NCBI GenBank assembly: GCA_001725415.1 | Contig: MEGH01000054.1 | Location: 1-64,000 of the forward strand | Length of the DNA stretch: 64,000 nucleotides | Direction: 5' to 3' | Source: Pseudonocardia sp. SCN 73-27 | Lineage (GTDB): Bacteria; Actinomycetota; Actinomycetes; Mycobacteriales; Pseudonocardiaceae | In this document: piece after piece, positions 48,957 through 59,350 of the stretch | Layout: every line of letters begins with the position of its first letter | Numbering within the stretch: position 1 is the first letter of the stretch | Notes under the pieces: model-generated | The model's database searches: none | Told to the model about the DNA's origin: nothing | The model's input: the letters and a program-made list of their open reading frames with translations, nothing else | Position numbers and translations under genes: made by a program

Positions 48957-49464
48957 GTGTGGCCGTGCCGTTGCCCTCGTCGTGGACGACGGTTTCCAGG
49001 TCGGAGAACGCCGCCGCCAGCTCTCCGGGAACGGCGCGGAAGGCGCCCGGCTCGTCGTCGACCTCCGACAGAACGGTGAGCACCAGCAACCCACCCGGCG
49101 CCAGGACGGCCGCGAGCGCAGGGTAGAGCCGCGGGTCGCGGAACCGCTGGCAGACGACGACGTCGTAGGGCCCGGCACAGGCGGCCGGCAGCCCGGCGTC
49201 GAGGTCGGCGAGCACCCACCGGACGCGCGGCTCCAGCGCGGCCCCGGAGGCCAGCGCCACGGGTGACACGTCGACGGCGTCGACGGTGAACCCGCGCCCG
49301 GCGAGCCACGCCGCGACCGTCCCGCGCCCGCAGGCGACGTCGAGCGCCCGCCCTCCGGTGGGCAGCAGGTCCTCACGACCGCGCAGCGCGTCGGGCGGCG
49401 CTGCGACCCCGGCACCCGCGACCGCGTGCCGCGAGTCCCAGCGTTCCCGGTCGGCGACCGCCAC
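48892..49464 (-). CDS. class I SAM-dependent methyltransferase
   Basis: 190 residues. Motif I LDVACGRGTVAAWLAGRGF, the acidic residue after beta-2 in DAVDVSPVAL, VRWVLADLDAG and YDVVVCQRFRDPRLYPALAA, then LAPGGLLVLTVL. It is a compact small-molecule methyltransferase resembling TehB-like proteins. GTG at 49464, six bases after the hisS stop, so probably read from the hisS transcript. Substrate unknown. Confidence 0.83.
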   Translation of the reverse strand: MAVADRERWDSRHAVAGAGVAAPPDALRGREDLLPTGGRALDVACGRGTVAAWLAGRGFTVDAVDVSPVALASGAALEPRVRWVLADLDAGLPAACAGPYDVVVCQRFRDPRLYPALAAVLAPGGLLVLTVLSEVDDEPGAFRAVPGELAAAFSDLETVVHDEGNGTATLIASRGPGVAPGSPPGPPDPS

Positions 49465-49469
49465 GACCG

Positions 49470-50768
49470 TCAGGCCTGGACGCGCCCGACGACCGCGTCG
49501 ACCACCGCGTCGAGCGCGACGGCCTCCTGGTCGCCGGAGCCGAGGTCCTTGACGCCGATCGTCCCGGCCTCGATGTCGCGCTCGCCCAGGACCAGCGCGA
49601 ACCGCGCACCGGATCGGTCGGCGGACTTCATCGCACCCTTGAGGCCGCGGCCGCCGTAGGAGACGTCGACGCGGACCCCGGCCCGCCGCAGCTCGGCGGC
49701 GACGACGACGAGCCGGTTCAGCGCGTCGTCGCCCAGCGGCACGCAGAAGACGTCCACGCGCGGCGCGTCGTCGATCGCGATGCCCTCGGCCCGACAGGCC
49801 AGCAGGGTGCGGTCGACACCGATGCCGAACCCGACACCCGACAGCGCTTGCCCGCCGAGGACCTCCATGAGCCCGTCGTAGCGGCCACCGCCGCCGATGC
49901 CGGACTGGGCGCCGAGGCCGTCGTGGACGAACTCGAACGTCGTCTTGGTGTAGTAGTCGAGGCCGCGGACCATCCGCGGGTTCTCGACGTAGGCCACGCC
50001 CAGGTCGTCGAGGTGGCGCTTCACCGCGGCGTGGTGCGCGGCCGAGGCGTCCGACAGGTGGTCGACGAGCAGCGGTGCGTCGTCGAGCAGCGCCCGGACC
50101 TCGGGACGCTTGTCGTCGAGCACGCGCAGCGGGTTGATCGCGGCGCGGTGGCGGGTGGCATCGTCGAGCGGCAGTCCGGCGAGGAACTCCTGGAGCCGCT
50201 CGCGGTAGGCGGGCCGGCAGTCGGCGTCGCCCAGCGAGGTCAGCTCCAGCCGGAAGCCGGTGAGGCCGAGCGAGCGGAAGCCCTCGTCGGCGATGGCGAT
50301 GACCTCGGCGTCGAGCGCAGGGTCGTCGACACCGATGGCCTCGACGCCGACCTGCTGGAGCTGGCGGTAGCGGCCGGCCTGCGGGCGCTCGTAGCGGAAG
50401 AACGGTCCGGCGTAGCGCAGCTTGACGGGCAGGCCCTGGCGGTCGAGGCCGTGCTCGATGACGGCGCGGACGACGCCGGCGGTGCCCTCGGGGCGCAGCG
50501 TCACCGAGCGGTCGCCGCGGTCGGCGAAGGAGTACATCTCCTTGCTGACGACGTCGGTCGACTCCCCCACGCCGCGGGCGTAGAGGCCGGTGTCCTCGAA
50601 GATCGGCAGCTCGATGTGGCCGTAGCCGGCGCGGTCGGCGGCGGCGACGAGTGCGTCGCGGACGCGGACGAACCCGTCGGCGGGGAGGTACTCCGGGATG
50701 CCCTTGGGTGCCGCGAAGGGCTGTGCGCGGCCCTTCTCGGGCGCTGTCCCGGTGTCGGTGGCGGTCAC
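49470..50768 (-). CDS. hisS: histidyl-tRNA synthetase
   Basis: Class II synthetase charging tRNA-His. 432 residues. Motif 2 region [20 protein letters not shown], the histidine-binding [20 protein letters not shown] and motif 3 [15 protein letters not shown] are intact, and the anticodon-binding domain ([40 protein letters not shown]) ends the protein. GTG at 50768 overlaps the stop of the metallo-hydrolase as GTGA and has GAGGGG just upstream. Confidence 0.97.
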   Translation of the reverse strand: MTATDTGTAPEKGRAQPFAAPKGIPEYLPADGFVRVRDALVAAADRAGYGHIELPIFEDTGLYARGVGESTDVVSKEMYSFADRGDRSVTLRPEGTAGVVRAVIEHGLDRQGLPVKLRYAGPFFRYERPQAGRYRQLQQVGVEAIGVDDPALDAEVIAIADEGFRSLGLTGFRLELTSLGDADCRPAYRERLQEFLAGLPLDDATRHRAAINPLRVLDDKRPEVRALLDDAPLLVDHLSDASAAHHAAVKRHLDDLGVAYVENPRMVRGLDYYTKTTFEFVHDGLGAQSGIGGGGRYDGLMEVLGGQALSGVGFGIGVDRTLLACRAEGIAIDDAPRVDVFCVPLGDDALNRLVVVAAELRRAGVRVDVSYGGRGLKGAMKSADRSGARFALVLGERDIEAGTIGVKDLGSGDQEAVALDAVVDAVVGRVQA

Positions 50769-51457
50769 ATTCCCCTCCGCGCGGGCGGCTGCTCGCCCAG
50801 GTCCTGCAGGAACGGGTTGGTGGCCCGCTCCCGGCCGATGGTGGTCGCCGGGCCGTGGCCGGGCAACACGAATCCGGAGTCGTCGCGCACGAGCAGCTTG
50901 TCGCGCACGCTGGCCAGCAGCTGCTGGTGCGACCCGCCCGGGAGGTCGGTGCGGCCGATCGAGCCGGCGAACAGGGTGTCGCCTGCGAGGATGACCTCGG
51001 TCCCGTCGTCGGACGGGGTGGTGAACACGACCGAGCCCTGCGTGTGGCCGGGCGTGTGGTCGACGCGCAGGGTCAGCCCGGCGAGCTCCAGGTCGGACCC
51101 GTCGGCGAGCAGCTCGACCGAGCGCGGCTCCCGCAGCTCGAGGCGGCCGCCGAAGAACGCCGCCGACTCCGCGGAGATGCCCTTCATCGGGTCGGCGAGC
51201 ATGTCCCTGTCGTCGGGGTGGATCCAGGCGGGGATGTCGTTGCCGTCGCACACCGGGGCGACGCTGAACGTGTGGTCGAAGTGCCCGTGGGTGAGCAGGA
51301 CCGCGACGGGGCTCAGCCGATGCTCGGCGAGCAACTCCTCGAGGGGCTCGACCGCGTCCTGTCCGGGGTCGACGACGATGCACGCCTCCCCCGCCGCGCG
51401 GGCGAGCACGTAGCAGTTGGTCTGGAAGGACCCGGCCGGAAAGCCTGCGACGAGCAC
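50765..51457 (-). CDS. metallo-beta-lactamase fold hydrolase (glyoxalase II-like)
   Basis: 230 residues. HxHxDH as THGHFDH, further metal ligands in [29 protein letters not shown] and [13 protein letters not shown]. The pattern is that of glyoxalase-II-like thiolesterases (GloB2/YcbL group). M. tuberculosis has an equivalent beside hisS. Translationally coupled to hisS. GTG at 51457; divergent from the cyclophilin gene, 110 bases away. Confidence 0.9.
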   Translation of the reverse strand: MLVAGFPAGSFQTNCYVLARAAGEACIVVDPGQDAVEPLEELLAEHRLSPVAVLLTHGHFDHTFSVAPVCDGNDIPAWIHPDDRDMLADPMKGISAESAAFFGGRLELREPRSVELLADGSDLELAGLTLRVDHTPGHTQGSVVFTTPSDDGTEVILAGDTLFAGSIGRTDLPGGSHQQLLASVRDKLLVRDDSGFVLPGHGPATTIGRERATNPFLQDLGEQPPARRGM

Positions 51458-51567
51458 ACGGGGAGCCTAGACGCCCGCCCAGGCTCCTCTCAGGCACGGT
51501 CGATAGGCTCGCCGCCTCCCGGCGCACCTGCAGCGCGCCGGAGGACCAGCCAGGAGGATGTACCGCG

Positions 51568-52371
51568 GTGGCGACGAACCAGATGCGACGCGAGGCTGCC
51601 AAGCGCAAGCTCGCCAGCCAGCAGAAGCGCCGGGCCGAGCAGGCTCGGCGTCGCAAGCAGGTCGCCACGATCACGACGGCCGTCGTCGTGGTGCTGGTCG
51701 TCGTCGGCGTCGTGCTGCTCACGACGATCGGCTCGGGCGGCGGGTCGTCGAGCGACCAGGCCGCGGCTCCGGCCACCGAGTGCAGCTACCCCGCCGAGAC
51801 GGGCGCAGCCAAGCCGAACAACCCGCCGTCGACCGACTCCGTCCCCGACACGGGCACGGTCGGCGTCTCACTGACCACCTCGGCCGGTCCGATCGGCCTG
51901 ACGCTGGACCGCGCCGAGGCGCGCTGCACCGTCAACAGCTTCACGAGCCTGGTGAGCCAGAAGTACTACGACGACACCGTCTGCCACCGGCTCACCACCG
52001 GCGAGGGCCTGAAGGTCCTGCAGTGCGGTGACCCGACCGGCACCGGCCAGGGCGGGCCGGGCTACACGATCCCCGACGAGCCGCCGACCAACCTCGCTCC
52101 CGCAGCGGGCGGAAGTGGTGCGGTCGTCTACCCGCGCGGCACGGTCGCCATGGCGAAGACCGCGGCCCCGAACTCGGGCGGCAGCCAGTTCTTCCTGGTC
52201 TACGGCGACTCGACGCTGCCGCCGGACTACACGGTCTTCGGCACCGTCGACGCGGCGGGACTCGCGACGCTGGACAAGATCGCCGCGGCCGGCGACGACG
52301 GTTCCAACGGCACGGGCGACGGCAAGCCGAAGACCGAGGTCCGGATCGAGACCGCGACGCTCGCATCCTGA
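51568..52371 (+). CDS. membrane-anchored cyclophilin-type peptidyl-prolyl isomerase
   Basis: 267 residues. Basic cytoplasmic start with a coiled stretch ([20 protein letters not shown]), one membrane helix ([16 protein letters not shown]), a Gly/Ser linker, then the cyclophilin fold on the outside: [38 protein letters not shown], and the core [19 protein letters not shown]. Cysteines in TECSYP, RCTVN, TVCHR and LQCGD may pair as disulfides. The catalytic Arg position of cyclophilins (FHR) reads CHR, so activity is likely. GTG at 51568 with AGGAGG ten bases upstream. Mycobacteria carry the same gene (PpiB) between hisS and rel. Confidence 0.9.
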   Translation: MATNQMRREAAKRKLASQQKRRAEQARRRKQVATITTAVVVVLVVVGVVLLTTIGSGGGSSSDQAAAPATECSYPAETGAAKPNNPPSTDSVPDTGTVGVSLTTSAGPIGLTLDRAEARCTVNSFTSLVSQKYYDDTVCHRLTTGEGLKVLQCGDPTGTGQGGPGYTIPDEPPTNLAPAAGGSGAVVYPRGTVAMAKTAAPNSGGSQFFLVYGDSTLPPDYTVFGTVDAAGLATLDKIAAAGDDGSNGTGDGKPKTEVRIETATLAS

Positions 52372-52710
52372 TCGCGACCCTCGCGGGTCTGCACGACGCG
52401 GGCGGCGGTGACGGCAGGGAACCCTCGCCGGTGCCGTGCCGTCCCGTGCGTCCTGCCAGGTCCCCGGGCCGAGGTCTCCCGACGAGGTCGACCCGTTGGC
52501 GCGCTGCAGGTCCGGGAGCCGTACCACCACTCTGGTCACGCGGTGTCGCCACAAGACCGCGACGCGGAACGCTGGAGAGCGACCCCGCCCGTCACACGAG
52601 TTGTCTTGCGTACCGCGCGTGGGCATTCGCCACGTGCGTCATTTGATCGAGCAGAGCCGTCCGGGCCGGAGCGCCGAACCAGCGGAGCCCTGTGGTCGTG
52701 CGCAGCCGGA
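52372..52710. other. 339-bp spacer between converging cyclophilin and rel genes
   Basis: I see no gene, no strong hairpin and no repeat. Short frames here lack ribosome binding sites and conserved features. Confidence 0.5.
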
Positions 52711-55044
52711 TCAGCCCGCGGACGTCACGCGGTAGACGTCGTAGACGCCCTCGACGTTGCGGACCGTGCGCAGGAGGTGCCCGAGGTGCTTCGGGTCGCC
52801 CATCTCGAAGCTGAACCGCGACACCGCGACCCGGTCCCGCGACGTCGTCACCGACGCCGACAGGATGTTGACGCGCTCGTCGGCCAGCACCTTCGTGACG
52901 TCGGACAACAGCCGGTGCCGGTCGAGCGCCTCGACCTGGATGGCGACGAGGAACACCGACCCGGGCGACACCGCCCAGGTGACGTCGACGAGGCGTTCCT
53001 CGCGGCTCTGCAGGTCGTGGGCGTTGGTGCAGTCGGTGCGGTGCACGCTGATGCCGCCGCCACGCGTCACGAAACCGAGGATGTCGTCGCCGGGCACGGG
53101 CGTGCAGCAGCGGGCGAGCTTGGTGTACATGTCGCCCGCGGAGCTGCCGTCGGGGTTGACGACCATGACGCCGGCGTCGCCGGTGGGCCTGCGCTGGCGG
53201 ACCGTCGACGGGGTGGAGCGCTCGGCGAGCTCCTCCTCCGCGTCCTCCATGCCGCCGAGCAGGGCGACGAGGCGCTGCACGACGTGGCGGGCGCTGGCGT
53301 GACCCTCCCCGACCGCGGCGTAGAGCCCGGACAGGTCGGGGAAGTGCAGCTCGCGCGACAGGGCGGCCATGGAGTCGGGCGAGGCGAGCCGCTGCAGCGG
53401 CATCCCGGTGCGGCGCGCCTCACGGGTGATGGCGTCCTTGCCGGCCTCGATGGCCTCTTCGCGACGTTCCTTGGCGAACCAATGCTTGATCTTGGTCTTG
53501 GCCCGCGGCGAGGCGACGAACGACAGCCAGTCGCGGCTCGGGCCCGCGCCCTCGGCCTTGGAGGTGAAGATCTCGACGACGTCGCCCGACTCCAGGGTCC
53601 GTTCGAGCGCGACGAGCCGGCCGTTGACGCGCGAGCCGATGCACCGGTTCCCGACCTCGGTGTGCACGGCGTAGGCGAGGTCGACCGGCGTCGACCCGGT
53701 GGGCAGCGTGACGACGTCGCCCTTCGGGGTGAAGACGAAGATCTCCTGCGACGCCAGGTCGAACCGCAGCGACTCGAGGAAGTCGCCGGGGTCGGCGGCC
53801 TCACGCTGCCAGTCGAGCAGCTGGCGCATCCACGACATCTCGTCGATCTCGACGGTTCCCTGGGCCGCGTTGGAGCCCTTGGTCTCCTTGTAGCGCCAGT
53901 GCGCAGCGATGCCGTACTCGGCGGTGCGGTGCATCTCGCGGGTGCGGATCTGCACCTCGAGCGGCTTGCCGTCGGGACCGATCACGGTGGTGTGCAACGA
54001 CTGGTACACGCCGAAGCGGGGCTGGGCGATGTAGTCCTTGAACCGGCCCGGCATCGGCTGCCACAGGGCGTGGACCATGCCCATCGCGGCGTAGCAGTCG
54101 CGCACCTCGTCGACGAGCACGCGGACCCCGACGAGGTCGTGGATGTCGTCGAAGTCGCGGCCCTTGACGATCATCTTGCGGTAGATCGAGTAGTAGTGCT
54201 TGGGGCGGCCCTCGACGGTCGCGGCGATCCGCGCGCCCTCGAGCTGCTGCATGACCTCGTCGATGACCTGCTTGAGGTAGGTGTCGCGCGACGGCGCCCG
54301 GGTGGCGACGAGCCGCACGATCTCCTCGTACTTCTTGGGGTGCAGGATCGCGAACGACAGGTCCTCGAGCTCCCACTTGACCGTCGCCATGCCGAGGCGG
54401 TGCGCGAGCGGCGCCATCACCTCGAGGGTCTCGCGGGCCTTCTTGGCCTGCTTCTCCGGCGGCAGGAAGCGCATGGTGCGCATGTTGTGCAGCCGGTCGG
54501 ACAGCTTGATGACCAGCACGCGGGGGTCGCGGGCCATCGCGACGACCATCTTGCGGATCGTCTCGGCCTCGGCGGCCGACCCGAACTCGACCTTGTCGAG
54601 CTTGGTGACGCCGTCGACGAGGTGCGCGACCTCCTCACCGAAGTCGGTGGAGAGCCGGTCGAGGGAGTAGTCGGTGTCCTCGACCGTGTCGTGCAGCAGC
54701 GCCGCGACCAGCGTCGTCGTGTCCATGCCCAGCTCGGCCAGGATCGTGGCGACGGCCAGCGGGTGGGTGATGTACGGGTCGCCCGACTTGCGCTTCTGGT
54801 GGGCGTGCTTGGCCTCTGCGACGTCGTAGGCGCTCTGCAGCAGCCCGAGGTCGGCATTGGGGTGCATGGTGCGGTGCACGGTCGCCAGCGGCTCGAGGAC
54901 CGGTTTGACGATCGCGACGCGCTGCGGGGTCATCCTGCGGGCGATACGAGCCCGGACGCGCCGAGTCGCCGATGGCTTCGTCACCGCCGCGCCGGGGCCC
55001 TCGGGACCGGGGACCGGCGGTGCGGCCGGCTGCAGATCCGTCAT
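52711..55044 (-). CDS. rel: bifunctional (p)ppGpp synthetase/hydrolase
   Basis: Stringent-response enzyme of the Rel/RSH type. 777 residues. HD hydrolase domain (about 60-215): [46 protein letters not shown]. Synthetase domain (240-390): [54 protein letters not shown] domain: [21 protein letters not shown]-terminal Cys-containing region ([20 protein letters not shown]) and ACT domain ([20 protein letters not shown]). Both catalytic sites look intact, as in mycobacterial Rel. ATG at 55044. Confidence 0.97.
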   Translation of the reverse strand: MTDLQPAAPPVPGPEGPGAAVTKPSATRRVRARIARRMTPQRVAIVKPVLEPLATVHRTMHPNADLGLLQSAYDVAEAKHAHQKRKSGDPYITHPLAVATILAELGMDTTTLVAALLHDTVEDTDYSLDRLSTDFGEEVAHLVDGVTKLDKVEFGSAAEAETIRKMVVAMARDPRVLVIKLSDRLHNMRTMRFLPPEKQAKKARETLEVMAPLAHRLGMATVKWELEDLSFAILHPKKYEEIVRLVATRAPSRDTYLKQVIDEVMQQLEGARIAATVEGRPKHYYSIYRKMIVKGRDFDDIHDLVGVRVLVDEVRDCYAAMGMVHALWQPMPGRFKDYIAQPRFGVYQSLHTTVIGPDGKPLEVQIRTREMHRTAEYGIAAHWRYKETKGSNAAQGTVEIDEMSWMRQLLDWQREAADPGDFLESLRFDLASQEIFVFTPKGDVVTLPTGSTPVDLAYAVHTEVGNRCIGSRVNGRLVALERTLESGDVVEIFTSKAEGAGPSRDWLSFVASPRAKTKIKHWFAKERREEAIEAGKDAITREARRTGMPLQRLASPDSMAALSRELHFPDLSGLYAAVGEGHASARHVVQRLVALLGGMEDAEEELAERSTPSTVRQRRPTGDAGVMVVNPDGSSAGDMYTKLARCCTPVPGDDILGFVTRGGGISVHRTDCTNAHDLQSREERLVDVTWAVSPGSVFLVAIQVEALDRHRLLSDVTKVLADERVNILSASVTTSRDRVAVSRFSFEMGDPKHLGHLLRTVRNVEGVYDVYRVTSAG

Positions 55045-55090
55045 GCGCGCTCCACCTCGAGAAGGATAACCCCCGCGTCCGCGCCGGGCC

Positions 55091-55654
55091 TCAGTACGTC
55101 AGCAGCGAGTGGACCTCGATGTCGCGCAACGTGGCGCGCCCGCCGAGGGCCGCGAGCTCGACGAGCGTCCCGAACCCGGTGACGGTCGCCCCGACGTCGC
55201 CGAGCAGTGCGCACGTCGCGGCCGCGGTCCCACCGGTGGCCAGCACGTCGTCGACGACGAACACCCGCGCCCCGGAGGCGACGACGCCCTCCGGGAGCTC
55301 GAGGGTGGCCTCGCCGTACTCGAGGGCGTAGCTGCGGCTCGCGGCGACGCGCGGCAGCTTGCCCGCCTTGCGCACCGGGACCACGCCGACACCCGCGACG
55401 ACGGCCACCGCGGACCCGATGAGGAACCCACGGGCCTCGACACCGGCGACCAGGTCGGCGTCGCCGACGAGGGCCGCGAGCTCGGTGGCGACGATCGTGA
55501 GCGCCTCGGCATCGGCCAGAACGGGGGTGATGTCGCGGAACAGCACCCCGGGCTCGGGGAAGTCGGGCACGTCGCGGACCAGGCCGGCGACCTGCGAGAG
55601 CCGCTCGGCGGTCTCCCGGTCGTCGCCCCAGCCATCGGCCGGCTGTGCCGTCAT
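55091..55654 (-). CDS. apt: adenine phosphoribosyltransferase
   Basis: Purine salvage: adenine plus PRPP to AMP. 187 residues. [20 protein letters not shown] is the substrate N-terminus, [17 protein letters not shown] the dimer and adenine segment, and [17 protein letters not shown] the PRPP motif; [19 protein letters not shown] is also typical. ATG at 55654 overlaps the secF stop as ATGA. secD-secF-apt-rel order as in mycobacteria. Confidence 0.97.
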   Translation of the reverse strand: MTAQPADGWGDDRETAERLSQVAGLVRDVPDFPEPGVLFRDITPVLADAEALTIVATELAALVGDADLVAGVEARGFLIGSAVAVVAGVGVVPVRKAGKLPRVAASRSYALEYGEATLELPEGVVASGARVFVVDDVLATGGTAAATCALLGDVGATVTGFGTLVELAALGGRATLRDIEVHSLLTY

Positions 55655-56934
55655 CGCCTGCGCTGCTTCCCGGACGGCTGCCCGGTGGGTCTGCCGGACT
55701 TGCCCGTCGGCCGCCCGCTCCCGCCACCCTGAGGGCGACGCTGGGCGCGGGCAGGGGTACCGGCCGCGGCTGCCACCGCGCGTTCCCGGCGAAGCTCCCG
55801 TGCGACCGACTCCTCGTCGGTGGCGTCGAGCTCGTCGTCGTCCACGGTTCCGTCGGAGGTACCCGCCTTGGCCGCCCGCGCCCGGCGCGCGTACACGCGT
55901 TCGGCCTGCTTGCGGAACCGCGGGTCGCGCATCTTGAGGTCGACCAGCAGCGGCGTGGCCAGCATCAGCGAGGACAGCGCACCCGCCACGATGCCGACGA
56001 GCTGTACCAGCGCCAGGTCGGCCAGCGTGCCGACGCCCAGCAGCCCGACACCGACGACCATCAGGCCGAGCACGGGCAGCACCGCGATGAGCGAGGTGTT
56101 GATGGAGCGCATCAACGTCTGGTTGAGCGCCAGGTTGGCGGCCTCGCCGTAGGTGCGTCGCGTCAGCCCCAGCAGCCCGCGGACGTTCTCACGCACCTTG
56201 TCGAACACGACGACCGTGTCGTACAGGGAGAACCCGAGGATCGTGAGCAGGCCGATCACCGTGGCCGGCGTGACCTCGAACCCGACGAGGGAGTAGATGC
56301 CGGCGGTGACGATGACGTCGTGCAGCAGCGCGATGAGCGCCGCCACCGCCATCGCACGTTCGAAGTAGAACGCCAGGAACAACGTCACCAGCACCAGGAA
56401 CACGGCGAGCGCGATGATCGCCTGCCTGGTGATCTGCCCGCCCCAGATGCCACTGACCGCGCTGTCGCTGATGGCCTGCGCGGACGGTGTGCCGTCGGGC
56501 CCGAGCGGCTGGAACGACTGGAACAGGGCGTCCTTGAGCGCGATCGTCTGGGCCTGGTCCAGCGGCTCGGACCGCAGCTGGATCGTCGCCGCCGCGCCCG
56601 TCCCGGCCGTCTGCACCGACGCCGGTTCCTGGCCGATGCTGCGCTGGTAGACGTCGGAGACCTGCTGGGTGGAGATCGGGCCCGCCGCGCCGGTGGCGGA
56701 GAACTGGATCTTCGTGCCGCCGGTGAAGTCGATGCCGAGGTTGAAGCCGCGCAGCACGATCGACAGCAGGCAGACCAGCACGAGCGTGCCGAACGCGATG
56801 TACCAGATCTTGCGCTTGCCGACGATGTCGAACGCGCCGGTGCCGGTGTAGAGCCTGCTCAGCACGCTGCCGCGGGGCTTCGCAGCCTTCTGCGGGTTCT
56901 GCGTCGCGGTGGGCCTGGTGTCCTGCTGAGCCAC
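55651..56934 (-). CDS. secF: protein translocase subunit SecF
   Basis: Proton-driven partner of SecYEG that helps complete protein export. 427 residues with six membrane helices. The first periplasmic motif is FNLGIDFTGGTKIQF; helix 4-6 region ALLHDVIVTAGIYSLVGFEV and TILGFSLYDTVVVFDKVREN holds the conserved charged residues. The C-terminus has an unusually long basic/Gly-rich tail of about 100 residues (ARELRRERAVAAAAGTPARA, QGGGSGRPTGKSGRPTGQ). GTG at 56934, one base past the secD stop. Confidence 0.97.
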   Translation of the reverse strand: MAQQDTRPTATQNPQKAAKPRGSVLSRLYTGTGAFDIVGKRKIWYIAFGTLVLVCLLSIVLRGFNLGIDFTGGTKIQFSATGAAGPISTQQVSDVYQRSIGQEPASVQTAGTGAAATIQLRSEPLDQAQTIALKDALFQSFQPLGPDGTPSAQAISDSAVSGIWGGQITRQAIIALAVFLVLVTLFLAFYFERAMAVAALIALLHDVIVTAGIYSLVGFEVTPATVIGLLTILGFSLYDTVVVFDKVRENVRGLLGLTRRTYGEAANLALNQTLMRSINTSLIAVLPVLGLMVVGVGLLGVGTLADLALVQLVGIVAGALSSLMLATPLLVDLKMRDPRFRKQAERVYARRARAAKAGTSDGTVDDDELDATDEESVARELRRERAVAAAAGTPARAQRRPQGGGSGRPTGKSGRPTGQPSGKQRRR

Positions 56935-56935
56935 G

Positions 56936-58696
56936 TCAGGCCCCCTTCCCGGCCGTGGCGGCCGCCCGCCGACGTTCGGCGCCGATCTTCGCCACGCTGC
57001 CCAGGCCCGAGAGGGCGGGGCTGGAGAACACCTTCGAGTTCGACGCCAGCGCCACGAGCGGGTGCGTCACCAGGAACACGACGAGCAGGTCGAGCACGGT
57101 CGACATGCCGAGGGTGAACGCGAAGCCCTTCACCTGGCCGACGGCCAGGATGTAGAGCACCGCGGAGGCGAGGAAGCTGACCGCGTCGGCCGACAGGATC
57201 GTGCGCCGGGCGCGGACCCAGCCGCGCGGCACCGCCGCCCGGAACGATCTGCCCTCGCGCATCTCGTCCTTGAGCCGTTCGAAGAAGATGACGAACGAGT
57301 CGGCCGTGATGCCGATGGCGACGATGAACCCGGCGACGCCCGCGAGGTCGAGCGTCAGCCCCACCCATCTGCCGAGCAGCACCAGGACCGCGTAGACGAC
57401 CAGTCCCGACAGGACCAGCGACAGGATCGTCAGCACGCCGAGGATCCGGTAGTAGAACAGGCAGTACACGAACACGAGGGCGAGCCCGATGGCGCCTGCG
57501 ATGAGGCCGGCCTCCAGCGACGCCGTGCCGAGGGTCGCCGAGATCGTCTCGGCCTGCGAGGACTGGAACGACAGCGGCAGCGAGCCGTAGCGCAGGATGC
57601 CGGCGAGGTCCTGGGCGCGCTGCTGGTTGAAGTTGCCGCTGACCTCGGTGGCGCCGAAGATCGGCTGGTTGATCGTCGGGGCCGACACGACCTGGCCGTC
57701 GAGCACGAACGCGGCTTCCTTGCCGACGTTCTGGCTCGTGAAGTCACCCCACTTCGTGGCCGCGGCGGACTTGAAGGTCAGGCTGACGACCCAGTCGACA
57801 CTGTTCTGGTTCTGCCCGGCCTGTGCGTTGTCGATGTCGGTGCCCTCGATCAGTGTGGCGTCGAGGATGTACTTCGCCTGGCCGTCCTCGCTGCACGCGA
57901 CGAGCGGCAGTGCGGGGTCGTCGTAGCCGAGCAGCGGGTCCTGCTTGGAGCAGTCGAGCGCGGCGAGTGCTGCCTGCAGCGTCGCCGGGTCGGTGCTCTG
58001 CCGGGTCGCCTTGGCCTGGTCGACCGCCGCCTTCAGGGCCGGGTCGACCGGCTCGGACGCGGTGCCGCCACCACCCGGGGTGGCGGGAGCCTGCGGGGCG
58101 CCGGTGCCGGGCGTCGGCGGCGGTGTCTGCTGGGCCGGCAGCGGCGTCGAGTACGACACCGGCGCGACGGCGCCGTGCGATGTGTCGAGCGCACCCATGC
58201 CCTGCGGCCGGCCGGTGGCCGGGGCGCCGGAACCGGTGCCGGTCCCGTCCTGACCGGTGCCGCCCTGGCCGGCCGTACCGCCCGGGGTGCTGGGCGCCCC
58301 GCCCGCTGCCGGGCCGGCGGCCGCGGACTGCAGAACTGGCCGGATCCGCAGCTGGGCCGTCTGCCCGAGGGACTTCGCCTCGTCACCGCCGTTGCCGGGG
58401 ACGGTGATGTTGATGTTCGTCCCGTCGAGGACGACCTCGGCGCCGCTCACGCCGAGCCCGTTCACCCGCCGTTCGATGATCTCCTGGGCCTGCACCAGCT
58501 GGTCACGAGGTGGGTCCCCACCCGTCGTCGTCCGTGCGGTGAGCGTCACCTGGGTGCCGCCCTGCAGGTCGATCCCCAGCTTGGGGGTTGCCTTCCCGTC
58601 GCCGGTGAAGAACACCAGTGCGTACAGGACGACGACGATCCCGACGAATGACGCCAGGTACCGCCAGGGGCGGATGCGCCCCGGGGTGGTTGCCAC
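56936..58696 (-). CDS. secD: protein translocase subunit SecD
   Basis: Partner of SecF. 586 residues, six membrane helices. Start RPWRYLASFVGIVVVLYALV, LGIDLQGGTQVTLTAR, IIERRVNGLGVSGAEVVLDG; pore motif AGVAGFIVAIGITADSFVIF and FERLKDEMREGRSFRAA. The periplasmic P1 domain contains a Gly/Pro/Thr-rich insertion of about 110 residues (roughly 125-235) that is low complexity, as in several actinobacteria. GTG at 58696. A stable hairpin separates it from yajC. Confidence 0.97.
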   Translation of the reverse strand: MATTPGRIRPWRYLASFVGIVVVLYALVFFTGDGKATPKLGIDLQGGTQVTLTARTTTGGDPPRDQLVQAQEIIERRVNGLGVSGAEVVLDGTNINITVPGNGGDEAKSLGQTAQLRIRPVLQSAAAGPAAGGAPSTPGGTAGQGGTGQDGTGTGSGAPATGRPQGMGALDTSHGAVAPVSYSTPLPAQQTPPPTPGTGAPQAPATPGGGGTASEPVDPALKAAVDQAKATRQSTDPATLQAALAALDCSKQDPLLGYDDPALPLVACSEDGQAKYILDATLIEGTDIDNAQAGQNQNSVDWVVSLTFKSAAATKWGDFTSQNVGKEAAFVLDGQVVSAPTINQPIFGATEVSGNFNQQRAQDLAGILRYGSLPLSFQSSQAETISATLGTASLEAGLIAGAIGLALVFVYCLFYYRILGVLTILSLVLSGLVVYAVLVLLGRWVGLTLDLAGVAGFIVAIGITADSFVIFFERLKDEMREGRSFRAAVPRGWVRARRTILSADAVSFLASAVLYILAVGQVKGFAFTLGMSTVLDLLVVFLVTHPLVALASNSKVFSSPALSGLGSVAKIGAERRRAAATAGKGA

Positions 58697-58743
58697 GTAC
58701 AGGTCTCCAGAGGTAGCCGGGCACCGACGTCCGGGGCCCGGGC

Positions 58744-58786
58744 GGGCGGCCCTGTGCGCCGATCAGGTGGATCGGCGCGGCCGCCC
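58744..58786 (-). terminator. hairpin between yajC and secD
   Basis: GCGCCGATC (58756-58764) pairs with 58770-58778 around a five-base loop, extended by GGGCGGCC (58744-58751) with 58779-58786 across a four-base bulge. In the 98-base yajC-secD spacer this may attenuate read-through or stabilise the yajC message. Confidence 0.5.
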
Positions 58787-58794
58787 TCGGGTCG

Positions 58795-59262
58795 TCAGTT
58801 GCGCGAGCCCGGCGTGCCGCCCGTCTGGGCGTCGTCGTCGGTGGAACCGGCCGTGCCGTTGGTGCTGGTGCCGGCGGTGCCGTTGGAGGCGGCGCCACCG
58901 GTGGGCGTGGCGTCGGTGTTCTTCTCCAGCGACGGGGACGTCGGCTCGGCCGGGGCGGACGGGATGACGTCGTCCCCGGTCAGCTCCGACGCGTCGTCGG
59001 GGGTGGTGTCGACCTTGTCGCGGACCGCGGCACGCAGCCACGTCGTGACGACGCCGTCGGCGATCTCGAGGTCGATCGTGTCCTCGTAGGAGGCGTCGAC
59101 GACCGTGGCACGCAGGCCGGACGTCGTGGTGACGACGTCGCCGACCTCGAGAGCGGCCTGGAGGCGCTGGGTCTCCTGCATCTGCCGGCGCTGCTTGCGC
59201 CCGGACAGGAAGATCGGGATGAACAGCAGGAGGATGAGCAGGGGAAAGAGCAGCGTTTCCAT
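58795..59262 (-). CDS. yajC: preprotein translocase accessory subunit YajC
   Basis: 155 residues. One N-terminal membrane helix (LLFPLLILLLFIPIFL), then the conserved GRKQRRQMQETQRLQAALEV, GDVVTTTSGLRATVVDASYE domain. The last 60 residues are a Thr/Gly/Ala/Asp-rich disordered tail (GGAASNGTAGTSTNGTAGST). ATG at 59262. Upstream of secD-secF on the same strand. Confidence 0.93.
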   Translation of the reverse strand: METLLFPLLILLLFIPIFLSGRKQRRQMQETQRLQAALEVGDVVTTTSGLRATVVDASYEDTIDLEIADGVVTTWLRAAVRDKVDTTPDDASELTGDDVIPSAPAEPTSPSLEKNTDATPTGGAASNGTAGTSTNGTAGSTDDDAQTGGTPGSRN

Positions 59263-59350
59263 GATCTTCTGAGATCTCCGTATCTTCGCAGGTCGGCCCG
59301 AGTCTGCCAGCACCGCGGATCGCGCGACGCCGCGGCCTCGACCGCCTCGT

